A stretch of DNA of 7,175 bases from an uncultured Schwartzia sp. (GCA_905373705.1 CAJPUA010000049.1:1-7175), one strand, 5' to 3'. Shown: positions 1 through 6,032, numbered from the stretch's first letter. Numbers and translations are program-made. Notes: generated by a model not told the origin, from the sequence alone.

Positions 1-1265
1 AGAAATACGATCTTTTTGCCTTTGCAGTGTACCTGATACGCGCCAATTCGCTGCGTAATTCCGCCCGCTTCGTGCGCGGATACCGAGCTTTTCCGAATAG
101 CGTCAAGCAACGACGTCTTGCCGTGATCGACGTGTCCCATGACCGTCACCACCGGCGGCCGCAAAACAAGCGTCTTCGGATCGTCCTCGATCTCCGGGAT
201 CTCCGTCGGATCGACTTCCGGCGGCAACGCTTCCGCAGTGACGCCAAACTCGCTGGCCACCAACGCCGCCGTATCGTAATCGATCTCTTGATTGATCGTC
301 GCCATGACGCCCATCAAAAACAGTTTTTTCACGACTTCGGCCGCCGTGTAGCTCATCTTGCTGGCCAGATCCTTGACCGCAATCGCCTCGCCGATCTTAA
401 TATTCTTAGGACGCGCGATCTCTACTTTCGGCTGCGCTGGAGCCTGATTACGGTTCTTACGGTTACGCCGTCCAGCGTAATTATTATTGCGATTGAATGC
501 GTTGCCTCGATTATCGTTCTGAGCGCCCCTGCCGCGGGAATTATTGTTGCGGTTCCCATTACCGCCGTCACGGAAACGGCGATTATTATCCGCGCCGCTT
601 CCCCCCCCACGCGAGCGATTATCTCCGCCCGAGCGGGCGCTTCCGTTCCGCGAAGCGCCTATTCCGATGCCAGCAACGGATCGGCTCCCCCCAGGGCGAT
701 TCATCGCATTTCCGCCGCGTCCTCCTTGCGGCCGTCCGCTGCTCATTGGCCGTCCGGCACTAGATCCACCGCTCCCTGAACGATTTCCTCCCGGGCGATT
801 ATATCCGCCGCGATTTTCCTGCCCTGGGCGGCTTGTCCGCGCGCCGGTCTCTGTCCGACGAACAGCGCCGGAAGAAACGGGCTGCCCTCCCCGCGGCAAC
901 GAGCGATCCGTACGAGCGGAACGCCCCGCATAAGCGCCTGTCGATTGGCGTCCCGCCGCATGTTCGCCGCCGCGAGCGCGCTCGCTCGGCCTTCCCGCCG
1001 CTTCGCCGCTCTTTTTTTCCGGCTTCTTCTCTGCCTTGGCAGATGCCGCCTTCTCTGCCTTTTGGGCCTGCGCCGCTTTTTCCTGTTCCGCTTTCTGTCG
1101 CGCCGCCTCGCCGCTGAATATATTGCGCAGCATCTCCCGTTCTTCATCGCCGACGCTGCTCATATGATTTTTGACTTTATGTCCGTTCCGCTCCAAAAGA
1201 TTCAGAACGACCTTGCTTTCCGTCTTAAATTCCTTTGCTAATTCATAAACTCTATATTTTGACAT
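1..1265 (-). CDS. infB: Translation initiation factor IF-2, N-terminal 421 residues (gene runs off left edge)
   Basis: IF-2 is the GTPase that brings fMet-tRNA to the 30S subunit and promotes subunit joining. The frame is open from an ATG at 1265, preceded by GGAGG (1273-1277) at 7 nt, to the window edge. Residues 1-50 form the small N-terminal IF-2 domain (starts MSKYRVYELAKEFK). Residues about 51-90 are a charged Ala/Lys/Glu stretch. Residues about 91-273 are a low-complexity Arg/Gly/Asn/Ser linker. Residues about 282-345 form the second IF2_N-type domain (IGEAIAVKDLASKM). The GTPase domain starts near 370 with G1 motif GHVDHGKT (377-384) and switch-I motif GGITQRIGAY (401-410). The sequence breaks just before the expected DTPGH G3 motif. 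The gene lies 22 nt after ylxQ, as last visible gene of the rimP-nusA operon. Identity is certain. The missing C-terminal part covers the rest of the G domain and domains II-IV. Confidence 0.97.
   Translation of the reverse strand, partial: MSKYRVYELAKEFKTESKVVLNLLERNGHKVKNHMSSVGDEEREMLRNIFSGEAARQKAEQEKAAQAQKAEKAASAKAEKKPEKKSGEAAGRPSERARGGEHAAGRQSTGAYAGRSARTDRSLPRGGQPVSSGAVRRTETGARTSRPGQENRGGYNRPGGNRSGSGGSSAGRPMSSGRPQGGRGGNAMNRPGGSRSVAGIGIGASRNGSARSGGDNRSRGGGSGADNNRRFRDGGNGNRNNNSRGRGAQNDNRGNAFNRNNNYAGRRNRKNRNQAPAQPKVEIARPKNIKIGEAIAVKDLASKMSYTAAEVVKKLFLMGVMATINQEIDYDTAALVASEFGVTAEALPPEVDPTEIPEIEDDPKTLVLRPPVVTVMGHVDHGKTSLLDAIRKSSVSAHEAGGITQRIGAYQVHCKGKKIVF
447..995 (-). other. Low-complexity Arg/Gly/Asn-rich linker region within infB
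   Basis: This segment encodes IF-2 residues about 91-273. It is almost entirely Gly, Arg, Ser, Asn and Ala, with many RG, RGG, NRPGG and poly-Asn words, and has no predicted fold. Acidic residues are few, so the segment is strongly basic. IF-2 linkers are known to vary in length and composition between lineages, and a disordered linker here is expected; the RGG-like character is the notable part. The frame stays open and joins correctly to the domains on both sides, so this is not a frameshift artefact. The biased composition also opens long spurious frames on both strands. Confidence 0.7.
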
Positions 1266-1287
1266 AGCGCCACCTCCGTAAATCCTA

Positions 1288-1596
1288 TCAATCGCTCTGA
1301 ATACGCTTTCCCAAAGCCTCGCTGAAACCTCTATCTAAAAGAACCGCCACCGCCCGATATTCTTTTCCCAGGCAGCGCCCTAATTCTTCCTTCGTCAGGC
1401 ACTCGCACAGCTTGACCTCATGCCGAGCCGCCAGCCTCGTATACATCTTTTTCGTATCCTCTGCCGCGTCTGTCGCCAGCAAAATCAGCTTTACCTTCCC
1501 AGTCGCCAACGCTTTCTGCGCCGCGAAATCGCCGGAAACAACCTGTCCGGCACGCTGCGCCATGCTCAGCAACCCCTTAATCTTCCCATCCTCCAT
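1288..1596 (-). CDS. ylxQ: L7Ae-family ribosomal/K-turn-binding protein YlxQ
   Basis: This is a 102-residue protein of the L7Ae/L30e/S12e/Gadd45 fold, as found between ylxR and infB in many Bacillota. Visible family marks are the N-terminal helix with RAGQVVSGD (residues 15-23), the central beta strand and loop LILLATDAAEDTKK (37-50), and the late strand AVAVLLDRGF (82-91). Family members bind kink-turn RNA and may associate with ribosomes; the specific RNA target is not visible here. The ATG at 1596 lies 4 nt after the ylxR stop codon with only a weak Shine-Dalgarno sequence, which suggests translation coupled to ylxR. The start agrees with the usual family length of about 100 residues. It is co-transcribed with nusA and infB. 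Confidence 0.93.
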   Translation of the reverse strand: MEDGKIKGLLSMAQRAGQVVSGDFAAQKALATGKVKLILLATDAAEDTKKMYTRLAARHEVKLCECLTKEELGRCLGKEYRAVAVLLDRGFSEALGKRIQSD

Positions 1597-1600
1597 ACGC

Positions 1601-1876
1601 TTACTCTATCTCGTCGAAAAGTTCCGCGCGCAGCCTTTGCAAGATATCATCCGCTACCGGTCCCTGAAATGCCTTAGCAAAACGATGCGCCTTGACGGCG
1701 GCATCGAAACATTCCTGCCTGTGGCATACATAAGCGCCGCGTCCCGGTTTCTTCCCGGTAAAATCGACTGCGAATTCCCCTTCCGGACTGCGGACGATAC
1801 GTACCAGCTCTTTTTTCGGCTGGACGACTTGACAGCCCAGGCACAGCCGCTGCGGTATCTTCTTCTTTCCCGCCAT
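1601..1876 (-). CDS. ylxR: YlxR/RnpM family RNA-binding protein (DUF448)
   Basis: This is a 91-residue basic protein of the YlxR (DUF448) family, always found beside nusA. In Bacillus the homologue has been renamed RnpM after reports that it binds RNase P RNA and modulates its activity; that function is transferred by family, not seen here. Visible family marks are QRLCLGCQ with Cys12 and Cys15, KKELVRIVRSPEG (21-33), the near-invariant GRGAYVC (45-51), and Cys56 completing a C-x4-C pair, followed by a C-terminal helix. The four cysteines could form a metal site, which is unproven. The ATG overlaps the nusA stop codon in a TAATG junction (1874-1878), with AGGTGAGG just upstream inside the nusA end, which is a clear sign of translational coupling. 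Confidence 0.95.
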   Translation of the reverse strand: MAGKKKIPQRLCLGCQVVQPKKELVRIVRSPEGEFAVDFTGKKPGRGAYVCHRQECFDAAVKAHRFAKAFQGPVADDILQRLRAELFDEIE

Positions 1877-3036
1877 TACGCCTCACCTTCCGCCGAAAAC
1901 GACTCCTCGGCAGTGACCTCGACGACGTCCATTCCTTCTTCAAGCTCCTCATCCATTGCCTGTGTTTCACTCTTTATATCAATCTTCCAGCCTGTCAGCT
2001 TAGCCGCCAGCCGGGCGTTTTGCCCCTCCTTGCCGATCGCCAGCGAAAGCTGATAATCCGGCACTACTACCCGGGAAACTTTTTCATCTTCCTTAACGGC
2101 AACCGATACGACTTTTGCCGGGCTGAGCGCGTTCGCGATATACCGCGCCGGATCGGAGTTCCACTTGACAATGTCAATCTTTTCGTTGCGCAGCTCATTG
2201 ACGATCGCCTGCACCCGCAAACCTTTATGCCCCACGCAGGCGCCTACCGGATCGACGTCTTCCTCCCGGGAAAATACCGCGATTTTCGACCGCATGCCCG
2301 GTTCGCGGGCTACGGACTTAATTTCTACGATCCCGTCCTGTATCTCGGGAACCTCCAGCTCGAACAGGCGCTTTAAAAGGCCGGGATGTGTCCGGGACAC
2401 CGTGATCTGCGGCCCTTTTGACGTCTTGCGTACCTCAAGAACATAAGCTTTGATGCGGTCCCCGTGATAGTATTCGTCGCCCTCGATCTGCTCCGCCGCC
2501 GGCAAAAGCGCTTCCGTTTTTCCCAGATCAATATACACATTACGATTTTCTACCCGCTGCACGACGCCGGTAACGATATCGCTCGCCCGATTGGAAAACT
2601 CGTCATAAATATTGCCGCGCTCCGCCTCGCGGATCCGTTGCACCACGACCTGCTTAGCCGTCTGCGCCGCGATACGGCCGAAATTCGCCGGAGTGACCTC
2701 CTGCTCCAGGATGTCGTCCACTTCATATTTGGGATTGATTTTCCGCGCCTCGGCCAGAGAAATTTCCGTAACCTCGTTCGTCGGCTCCTCAACCACAGTC
2801 TTGAGCGCATATACGTGATAGGCGAAGGTTTCGCGATCCATCTCTACCCGCACATTCTGCGCCGAGCCGAAATTGCGATGATAAGCGGACGTCAGCGCCG
2901 CTTCTATCGCCTCGAACAATATCTCCGGCGTGATGCCCCGCTCTCGGCCAAGCGCCTCAAAGGCCTCCATAAACTCCTGTCCTTTATCAATCTCCTGCAC
3001 CTTTTTTCTCGCTTTGCCTCTGCTTCTCTTAATCAA
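1876..3036 (-). CDS. nusA: Transcription termination/antitermination factor NusA
   Basis: NusA binds RNA polymerase and nascent RNA, controlling pausing, termination and antitermination. The 386-residue frame shows the RNAP-binding N-terminal domain (about 20-145), an S1 domain (about 150-217, with DIVTGVVQ and YIDLGKTEALLP), KH1 with GHKG loop (269-272, in DPVGACVGHKG) and KH2 with GKEG loop (335-338, in LSLAIGKEGQNARLAAKLTGW). A short acidic tail (about 360-386) replaces the repeat domains of enterobacterial NusA, as is normal in Bacillota. The assigned start is TTG at 3036, because GGAGG lies 9 nt upstream. This gives about 18 residues, rich in Lys/Arg, before the usual family start near EFMEAFEAL (21-29). 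Alternatives are GTG at 3000 or ATG at 2970; the ATG would remove two family residues. It lies 20 nt after rimP. Identity is certain; the start is not. Confidence 0.96.
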   Translation of the reverse strand: MIKRSRGKARKKVQEIDKGQEFMEAFEALGRERGITPEILFEAIEAALTSAYHRNFGSAQNVRVEMDRETFAYHVYALKTVVEEPTNEVTEISLAEARKINPKYEVDDILEQEVTPANFGRIAAQTAKQVVVQRIREAERGNIYDEFSNRASDIVTGVVQRVENRNVYIDLGKTEALLPAAEQIEGDEYYHGDRIKAYVLEVRKTSKGPQITVSRTHPGLLKRLFELEVPEIQDGIVEIKSVAREPGMRSKIAVFSREEDVDPVGACVGHKGLRVQAIVNELRNEKIDIVKWNSDPARYIANALSPAKVVSVAVKEDEKVSRVVVPDYQLSLAIGKEGQNARLAAKLTGWKIDIKSETQAMDEELEEGMDVVEVTAEESFSAEGEA

Positions 3037-3043
3037 GATTCAT

Positions 3044-3050
3044 ATCCTCC
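3044..3050 (-). promoter_or_regulatory. Ribosome binding site of nusA, decides for the TTG start
   Basis: The minus strand reads GGAGGAT here, in the 20-nt gap between rimP and nusA. It stands 9 nt before TTG at 3036, an ideal distance, and only 2 nt before an ATG at 3043 that opens a four-codon frame (MNLD, then stop). The downstream candidates GTG 3000 and ATG 2970 have poorer sites; ATG 2970 has AGGAG only 3 nt away and AAGGA at 9 nt. Confidence 0.6.
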
Positions 3051-3056
3051 CGCATT

Positions 3057-3503
3057 TTATATATCAATATGCAAACGTACCTGCGCAATCTTATCCCGAG
3101 GTATTGGCGCCCTCTCCGTCAGTGTCAAGGTAGATTCGTCGCATGCCGCCAGCGTTCCGGTGATCAACTTTTCGCCGTCAAGCGGCGCATAAAGAGTCAC
3201 ATCAACGGTCTTTCCCTTTTCCCGGATGAAATCCCGCTCCTTACGCAGAACGCGATCCAGTCCCGGAGATGACACCTCCAGAATATAGTTTTCCGGCACC
3301 ACATCTCGCTGATCCAATTCCTTTCCCAAAGCCTCGCTCAAACGCTGACAATCTTCAATCCGCATTCCCTGCGGCTTATCAACGAAAATCCGCAAATACC
3401 AATCGCGTTCCTTCACATACTCGACATCGACCAGTTCCAGATCGCTTCCGACCAAAAGCTCCTGCACGATCTTTTCTACCGCCGTTTCCACATGACCTGC
3501 CAT
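3057..3503 (-). CDS. rimP: Ribosome maturation factor RimP
   Basis: RimP is needed for late maturation of the 30S ribosomal subunit. The 148-residue protein has the usual two-domain layout: an alpha/beta N-terminal domain (about 1-84) and a C-terminal SH3-like barrel (about 85-148). The diagnostic motif ILEVSSPGLDR (74-84) is intact, and the N-terminal domain shows LELVDVEYVKERDWYLRIFVD (22-42). The ATG at 3503 was chosen because GGAGG (3511-3515) lies 7 nt before it and because MAGHVETAVEKIV matches the usual N-terminus. The frame stays open upstream to a GTG at 3587, but that codon falls inside the leader hairpin and has no family support. This is the first gene of the operon, with its own promoter and a leader of about 110 nt. 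Confidence 0.96.
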   Translation of the reverse strand: MAGHVETAVEKIVQELLVGSDLELVDVEYVKERDWYLRIFVDKPQGMRIEDCQRLSEALGKELDQRDVVPENYILEVSSPGLDRVLRKERDFIREKGKTVDVTLYAPLDGEKLITGTLAACDESTLTLTERAPIPRDKIAQVRLHIDI

Positions 3504-3510
3504 AGCCCCG

Positions 3511-3515
3511 CCTCC
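3511..3515 (-). promoter_or_regulatory. Ribosome binding site of rimP
   Basis: The minus strand reads GGAGG here, inside a G-rich run (GGGGAGGCGGGG), 7 nt before ATG 3503. It settles the rimP start against the longer open frame that begins within the leader hairpin. Confidence 0.8.
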
Positions 3516-3569
3516 CCAAACGCCAATCACTGTTTCAACGCCTGTTAAACGCTCTTCCTCACATAAGAC

Positions 3570-3597
3570 TAAAGAGTGGGTTCCCACCCACTCTTTA
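3570..3597 (-). promoter_or_regulatory. Perfect 12-bp hairpin in the rimP operon 5' leader
   Basis: The arms 3570-3581 (TAAAGAGTGGGT on the plus strand) and 3586-3597 (ACCCACTCTTTA) are exact reverse complements around a 4-nt loop. No T-run follows on either strand, so it is not a typical intrinsic terminator. If transcription starts near 3613 from the promoter at 3620-3648, the hairpin begins about 16 nt into the mRNA, ahead of rimP by 66 nt. It may protect the 5' end, bind a regulator as RNA, or act as a palindromic DNA operator just downstream of the promoter. The sequence does not tell which. Confidence 0.75.
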
Positions 3598-3619
3598 ACG
3601 ATGCACGTAATTTAGTGTT

Positions 3620-3648
3620 ATTATATCATCTGTCGTCTATAAAGTAAA
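3620..3648 (-). promoter_or_regulatory. Sigma-70/SigA-type promoter of the rimP-nusA-ylxR-ylxQ-infB operon
   Basis: On the minus strand the -35 box TTTACT (3643-3648) and a perfect -10 box TATAAT (3620-3625) are separated by exactly 17 nt. TGA directly before the -10 box gives an extended -10 (TGATATAAT). The predicted start of transcription is near 3613. It lies in an A+T-rich gap between the aminotransferase gene and rimP. Core-box identity and spacing make this a confident prediction. Confidence 0.82.
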
Positions 3649-3700
3649 CCCGCCGACGTGATTTTCTTTCCCATAGAAAAAGCATCTATTTTACCGATTT

Positions 3701-4963
3701 TTACCGCACTGCGTCCCACGCCTTTTTAATTTTTCCCGCCATGCCCCGCATTTTCTTAGCTGGAACTGCGCAGACCGCGACCCGCACGCCTTTTTTCAAA
3801 GGCACGGGGAAAATGAAATCGTCGTGCAGGCGATCGCAGACCGCCACCGGATCCGCCGCCGGAATCGAGAGAAAGAACCCCGCCTTATAAGGGAGCGCGT
3901 TCAGCGCACAAGCTTTCGCTTCTTCCATGAAGATCACGCCCCGTTCGCGAATCATCTGGTAAAGCGACTCGCGCTCCTTCTCAAATTGCGCGCGAAGCCC
4001 CGCATCCCGATAGATTTTTGCCAGTGCCGCCATCGCCCCGCGGTTGATATTTGACCAGGTGCCCCGGCTGGAAAACGCGCTGACGGTTTTAAATTCCTCA
4101 ACGATTTCCTTATGAGCAGACAGGCCGACGATAGCGCCGGTACGCTGACCGTACATTGTGTAGCCCTTCGACATGCTGAACGCGAACATGACGAAAAGCT
4201 CCGGCGGAAGATTTTCAAACTGCTTCATAAAGCGGCGAACCTCATTTTTTTCGCCCGCGTAATCAATATAAGCAATATCGACCAAAATACTGATTTTTTT
4301 ATCGCCCTTTTTTATCTGGGTCTTGCAAACGTCCAGCACCTCGCCCCAGTCTTCCTCGGAAAAGCTATACCCGGTCGGATTATGCGCCGGCGTGTTGAGG
4401 AGAATGAGAAGTGAGGATTGTTTCTTCAAAAGTGCCTCCACCTTGGCGGCGAAATCCTGGCGGTTAAAATTTTGCCGTTCATCGAACAGGGCATACGTCG
4501 CCAGCCTGCGCCCCTGCTCTTGGCAAAGAACGTTATAGGGCCCCCAGAACCAGTCCGATGTCAGCACTTCATCCCCTTGTTCCGAATAATTGGCGATGGC
4601 GTGATGAACCGCGCCTGTTCCCCCCGCCGTGGCGATCGCCGCCGTATAGCCGGCGGGGCGCTGCGCCGCAAACGTCAGATCGAGTACCGCGTCGAGGTAC
4701 TCCGGCAGACCGGCGATCGGCGCGTAAGCGATGATGTCGCTCATTGGCAGCTCCCGATAAACCTTCTCCATCGTCGGAATACAGGCCAGTTTTTCCTCGT
4801 CGTTCATGATCGCGCCGATCGTCGCGTTCGTTACTTTATCGGCTCCGACCTTCGCCGCCGCCGCTTTCGCCGCCGCGCTCGCACCAAAAATCGCGTCGTT
4901 TAACACCCTGCCTGTAGCGTTTGAAGCCACCATGCTCATTGCCATTGTCATAATCCCCTTCAT
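3701..4963 (-). CDS. Class I PLP-dependent aminotransferase (aspartate/aromatic type)
   Basis: This 420-residue protein transfers amino groups between an amino acid and a 2-oxo acid using pyridoxal phosphate. Visible fold-type I marks are GGTGAVHHA (114-122, phosphate loop), a Trp stacking candidate (W138 or W140 in SDWFWGPYN), NTPAHNPTG (190-198), the DIAY pair Asp229/Tyr232, the Schiff-base lysine K266 in SMSKGYTMYGQRTG (263-276) with phosphate-binding R274, and a late Arg (R394 in KKGVRVAV) that would bind the substrate carboxylate. The S-x-x-K-x(7)-R spacing resembles AspC/TyrB enzymes, so aspartate or aromatic substrates are likely, but specificity cannot be read off. The start is uncertain: ATG 4963 has GAGGA 12 nt away, while AAGGGG just inside the frame would suit ATG 4945 better, losing six residues. 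The gene seems to be monocistronic. No clear terminator follows it before the rimP promoter. Confidence 0.92.
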   Translation of the reverse strand: MKGIMTMAMSMVASNATGRVLNDAIFGASAAAKAAAAKVGADKVTNATIGAIMNDEEKLACIPTMEKVYRELPMSDIIAYAPIAGLPEYLDAVLDLTFAAQRPAGYTAAIATAGGTGAVHHAIANYSEQGDEVLTSDWFWGPYNVLCQEQGRRLATYALFDERQNFNRQDFAAKVEALLKKQSSLLILLNTPAHNPTGYSFSEEDWGEVLDVCKTQIKKGDKKISILVDIAYIDYAGEKNEVRRFMKQFENLPPELFVMFAFSMSKGYTMYGQRTGAIVGLSAHKEIVEEFKTVSAFSSRGTWSNINRGAMAALAKIYRDAGLRAQFEKERESLYQMIRERGVIFMEEAKACALNALPYKAGFFLSIPAADPVAVCDRLHDDFIFPVPLKKGVRVAVCAVPAKKMRGMAGKIKKAWDAVR

Positions 4964-5028
4964 CAGATAATATTTTCCTCTATCGCATATTCGCAGCCGA
5001 TTTTCTTTTTCCTGCCGCCCGAAAGAGA

Positions 5029-5057
5029 AGTATACAAAATTCTTGCCGCCAGATAAA
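5029..5057 (-). promoter_or_regulatory. Possible promoter of the aminotransferase gene
   Basis: On the minus strand a good -10 box TATACT (5029-5034) follows a weak -35 match TTTATC (5052-5057) with 17 nt between them. The -35 region overlaps the tail of the upstream terminator. A promoter is needed here because that terminator should isolate the aminotransferase gene, but the -35 match is only three of six bases. Confidence 0.4.
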
Positions 5058-5095
5058 GGAAAAGGCCATGAACTCCCGCAGGTTCATAACCTTTT
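5055..5095 (-). terminator. Intrinsic terminator after the carbonic anhydrase-ndk-adenosyltransferase unit
   Basis: On the minus strand the arms 5082-5095 and 5060-5073 form a 14-bp stem (12 Watson-Crick pairs and two adjacent G-U pairs) around an 8-nt loop (5074-5081). The stem ends in CCTTTT, followed by CCTTT. It starts 5 nt after the adenosyltransferase stop codon. The plus strand has an even longer T-run (5092-5097) at its end of the hairpin, so the element could stop transcription from both sides. Confidence 0.8.
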
Positions 5096-5100
5096 TTGAT

Positions 5101-5604
5101 TTATTCCGGACGATATTCCTCTAAGCGCATAAGCATAAAACAGTAATCCGATAAGCGGTTAATGTATAGCCGATCCGACTCATGGACCTCTTCTTCCCGG
5201 GAGAGCCGCAGCATCTGCCGCTCCGCCCGGCGCGCGATCGTCCGCGCCAGATCCAGCATAGCGCCGCCTTTCGTGTCCCCCGGTACGAGGAACTTACGCA
5301 GCGGACCGACGATCCCTTCGATGCGATCCATCTCCTGCTCCATCTCCGAAATATTCATTTCCGTGATATGCGGCGGCTGCCCAAGGCTCGCCAGATCGGC
5401 CATGAACAAGGAAACGTCTTTTTGCAGCATGAAAAGGAGCGTCTTTACTTCCTCGTTCTCCGAAAACGCCCGCGCCATACCCAGCGCCGCGTTCATTTCG
5501 TCGATAATGCCATACGTTTCGACGCGCAGCGAATCCTTATTGACCCGTTCGCCCGTGTATAAGCTGGTTTGACCTTTATCGCCAGTTTTCGTGTAAACGC
5601 CCAT
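5101..5604 (-). CDS. PduO-type cob(I)alamin adenosyltransferase
   Basis: This 167-residue enzyme transfers the adenosyl group of ATP to cob(I)alamin, giving coenzyme B12 (adenosylcobalamin). The N-terminal ATP-binding motif YTKTGDKGQTSLYTGERV (4-21) is intact, as are VETYGIIDEMNAALG (28-42), the RTIARRAER motif (120-128) and the C-terminal NRLSDYCFMLMR (149-160). These define the PduO/MMAB trimeric family rather than CobA/CobO. The length is slightly below the usual 180-190 residues, from a short C-terminus. ATG 5604 is preceded by GAGGTGA (5611-5617), which partly overlaps the ndk stop codon; the gap to ndk is 11 nt, so the two are co-transcribed. No B12-dependent enzyme or B12 riboswitch is seen in the window. 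Confidence 0.95.
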   Translation of the reverse strand: MGVYTKTGDKGQTSLYTGERVNKDSLRVETYGIIDEMNAALGMARAFSENEEVKTLLFMLQKDVSLFMADLASLGQPPHITEMNISEMEQEMDRIEGIVGPLRKFLVPGDTKGGAMLDLARTIARRAERQMLRLSREEEVHESDRLYINRLSDYCFMLMRLEEYRPE

Positions 5605-5615
5605 GCTCTATCACC

Positions 5616-6032
5616 TCAATCAAAAATTTCGGTTTCGTTGAAGAAAATATGAATTTCCCGAGCGGCGCTCGCCGGACTATCGGAAGCGTGCACCGCGTTT
5701 TCGCCTTTGCTGGCGGCGTAAAGCTGACGAATCGTCCCCGGCGCTGCTTCCTTGGGATCGGTCTTACCATTGAGATCGCGAACCTTCTGGATCGCGTCAT
5801 CACCCGCCAAAACCATCGCTACGATTGGTCCGGACAGCATAAAGGTTTCCAATTCCTTGTAATACGGGCGACCGATATGCTCTTCATAATGCTTTGCCGC
5901 GACCTCTTTCGTCATCTTCATCAGGCGCATAGCCAGAAGATGTAACCCTTTCTCCTCATAGAGCTTAATAATATCGCCCGTATGATGGCCCTTAAACGCG
6001 TCCGGTTTAATAAGCACCAATGTCTTTTCCAT
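5616..6032 (-). CDS. ndk: Nucleoside diphosphate kinase
   Basis: Ndk balances nucleoside triphosphate pools by passing phosphate from ATP to NDPs through a phosphohistidine. The 138 residues match the usual bacterial length. Key parts seen are KTLVLIKPDAF (3-13, with Lys9), HYEEHIGRPYYKELETFMLSG (48-68, with the substrate-contacting Arg55/Tyr58 region), GKTDPKEAAPGTIRQLYA (89-106, Arg102) and the active-site signature NAVHASDSPASA (112-123) with catalytic His115. Ala116 stands where Gly is more common, which the family signature allows. ATG 6032 is preceded by GAGGG at 9 nt; the gap to the upstream carbonic anhydrase-like gene is 16 nt and to the downstream adenosyltransferase 11 nt, which indicates one operon. 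Confidence 0.97.
   Translation of the reverse strand: MEKTLVLIKPDAFKGHHTGDIIKLYEEKGLHLLAMRLMKMTKEVAAKHYEEHIGRPYYKELETFMLSGPIVAMVLAGDDAIQKVRDLNGKTDPKEAAPGTIRQLYAASKGENAVHASDSPASAAREIHIFFNETEIFD

Noticed and set aside
27..779. A 250-codon open frame on the plus strand, antisense to infB.
   Set aside because: It lies wholly opposite the IF-2 linker and G domain, has no ribosome site, no recognisable domain, and its Arg/Ile/Ala-rich low-complexity sequence mirrors the biased infB codons.
743..1147. An Arg/Lys-rich 134-codon frame on the minus strand overlapping infB in another frame.
   Set aside because: The real infB frame runs through here unbroken with correct domains at both ends. The basic frame is a by-product of the Lys/Ala and Arg/Gly codon runs.
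1412..2053. A 213-codon plus-strand frame opposite ylxQ, ylxR and the end of nusA, and similar frames opposite nusA, the aminotransferase and the carbonic anhydrase-like gene.
   Set aside because: All lie opposite genes with clear family motifs, lack ribosome sites and show no domains, so they are antisense shadows.
3504..3587. Extension of rimP upstream to GTG 3587.
   Set aside because: The GTG is in the leader hairpin, has no ribosome site, and the added 28 residues do not resemble RimP, whereas ATG 3503 has GGAGG at 7 nt.
3570..3597. The 12-bp inverted repeat read as an intrinsic terminator.
   Set aside because: Neither strand has a T-run after the stem, and the hairpin is downstream of a strong promoter for the same operon.
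5010..5050. Direct repeat TCTTGCCGCC / TCCTGCCGCC, 31 bp apart, flanking the possible aminotransferase -10 box.
   Set aside because: The spacing is near three helical turns, but GCCGCC words are common in this DNA and one mismatch in ten bases is weak evidence for an operator.
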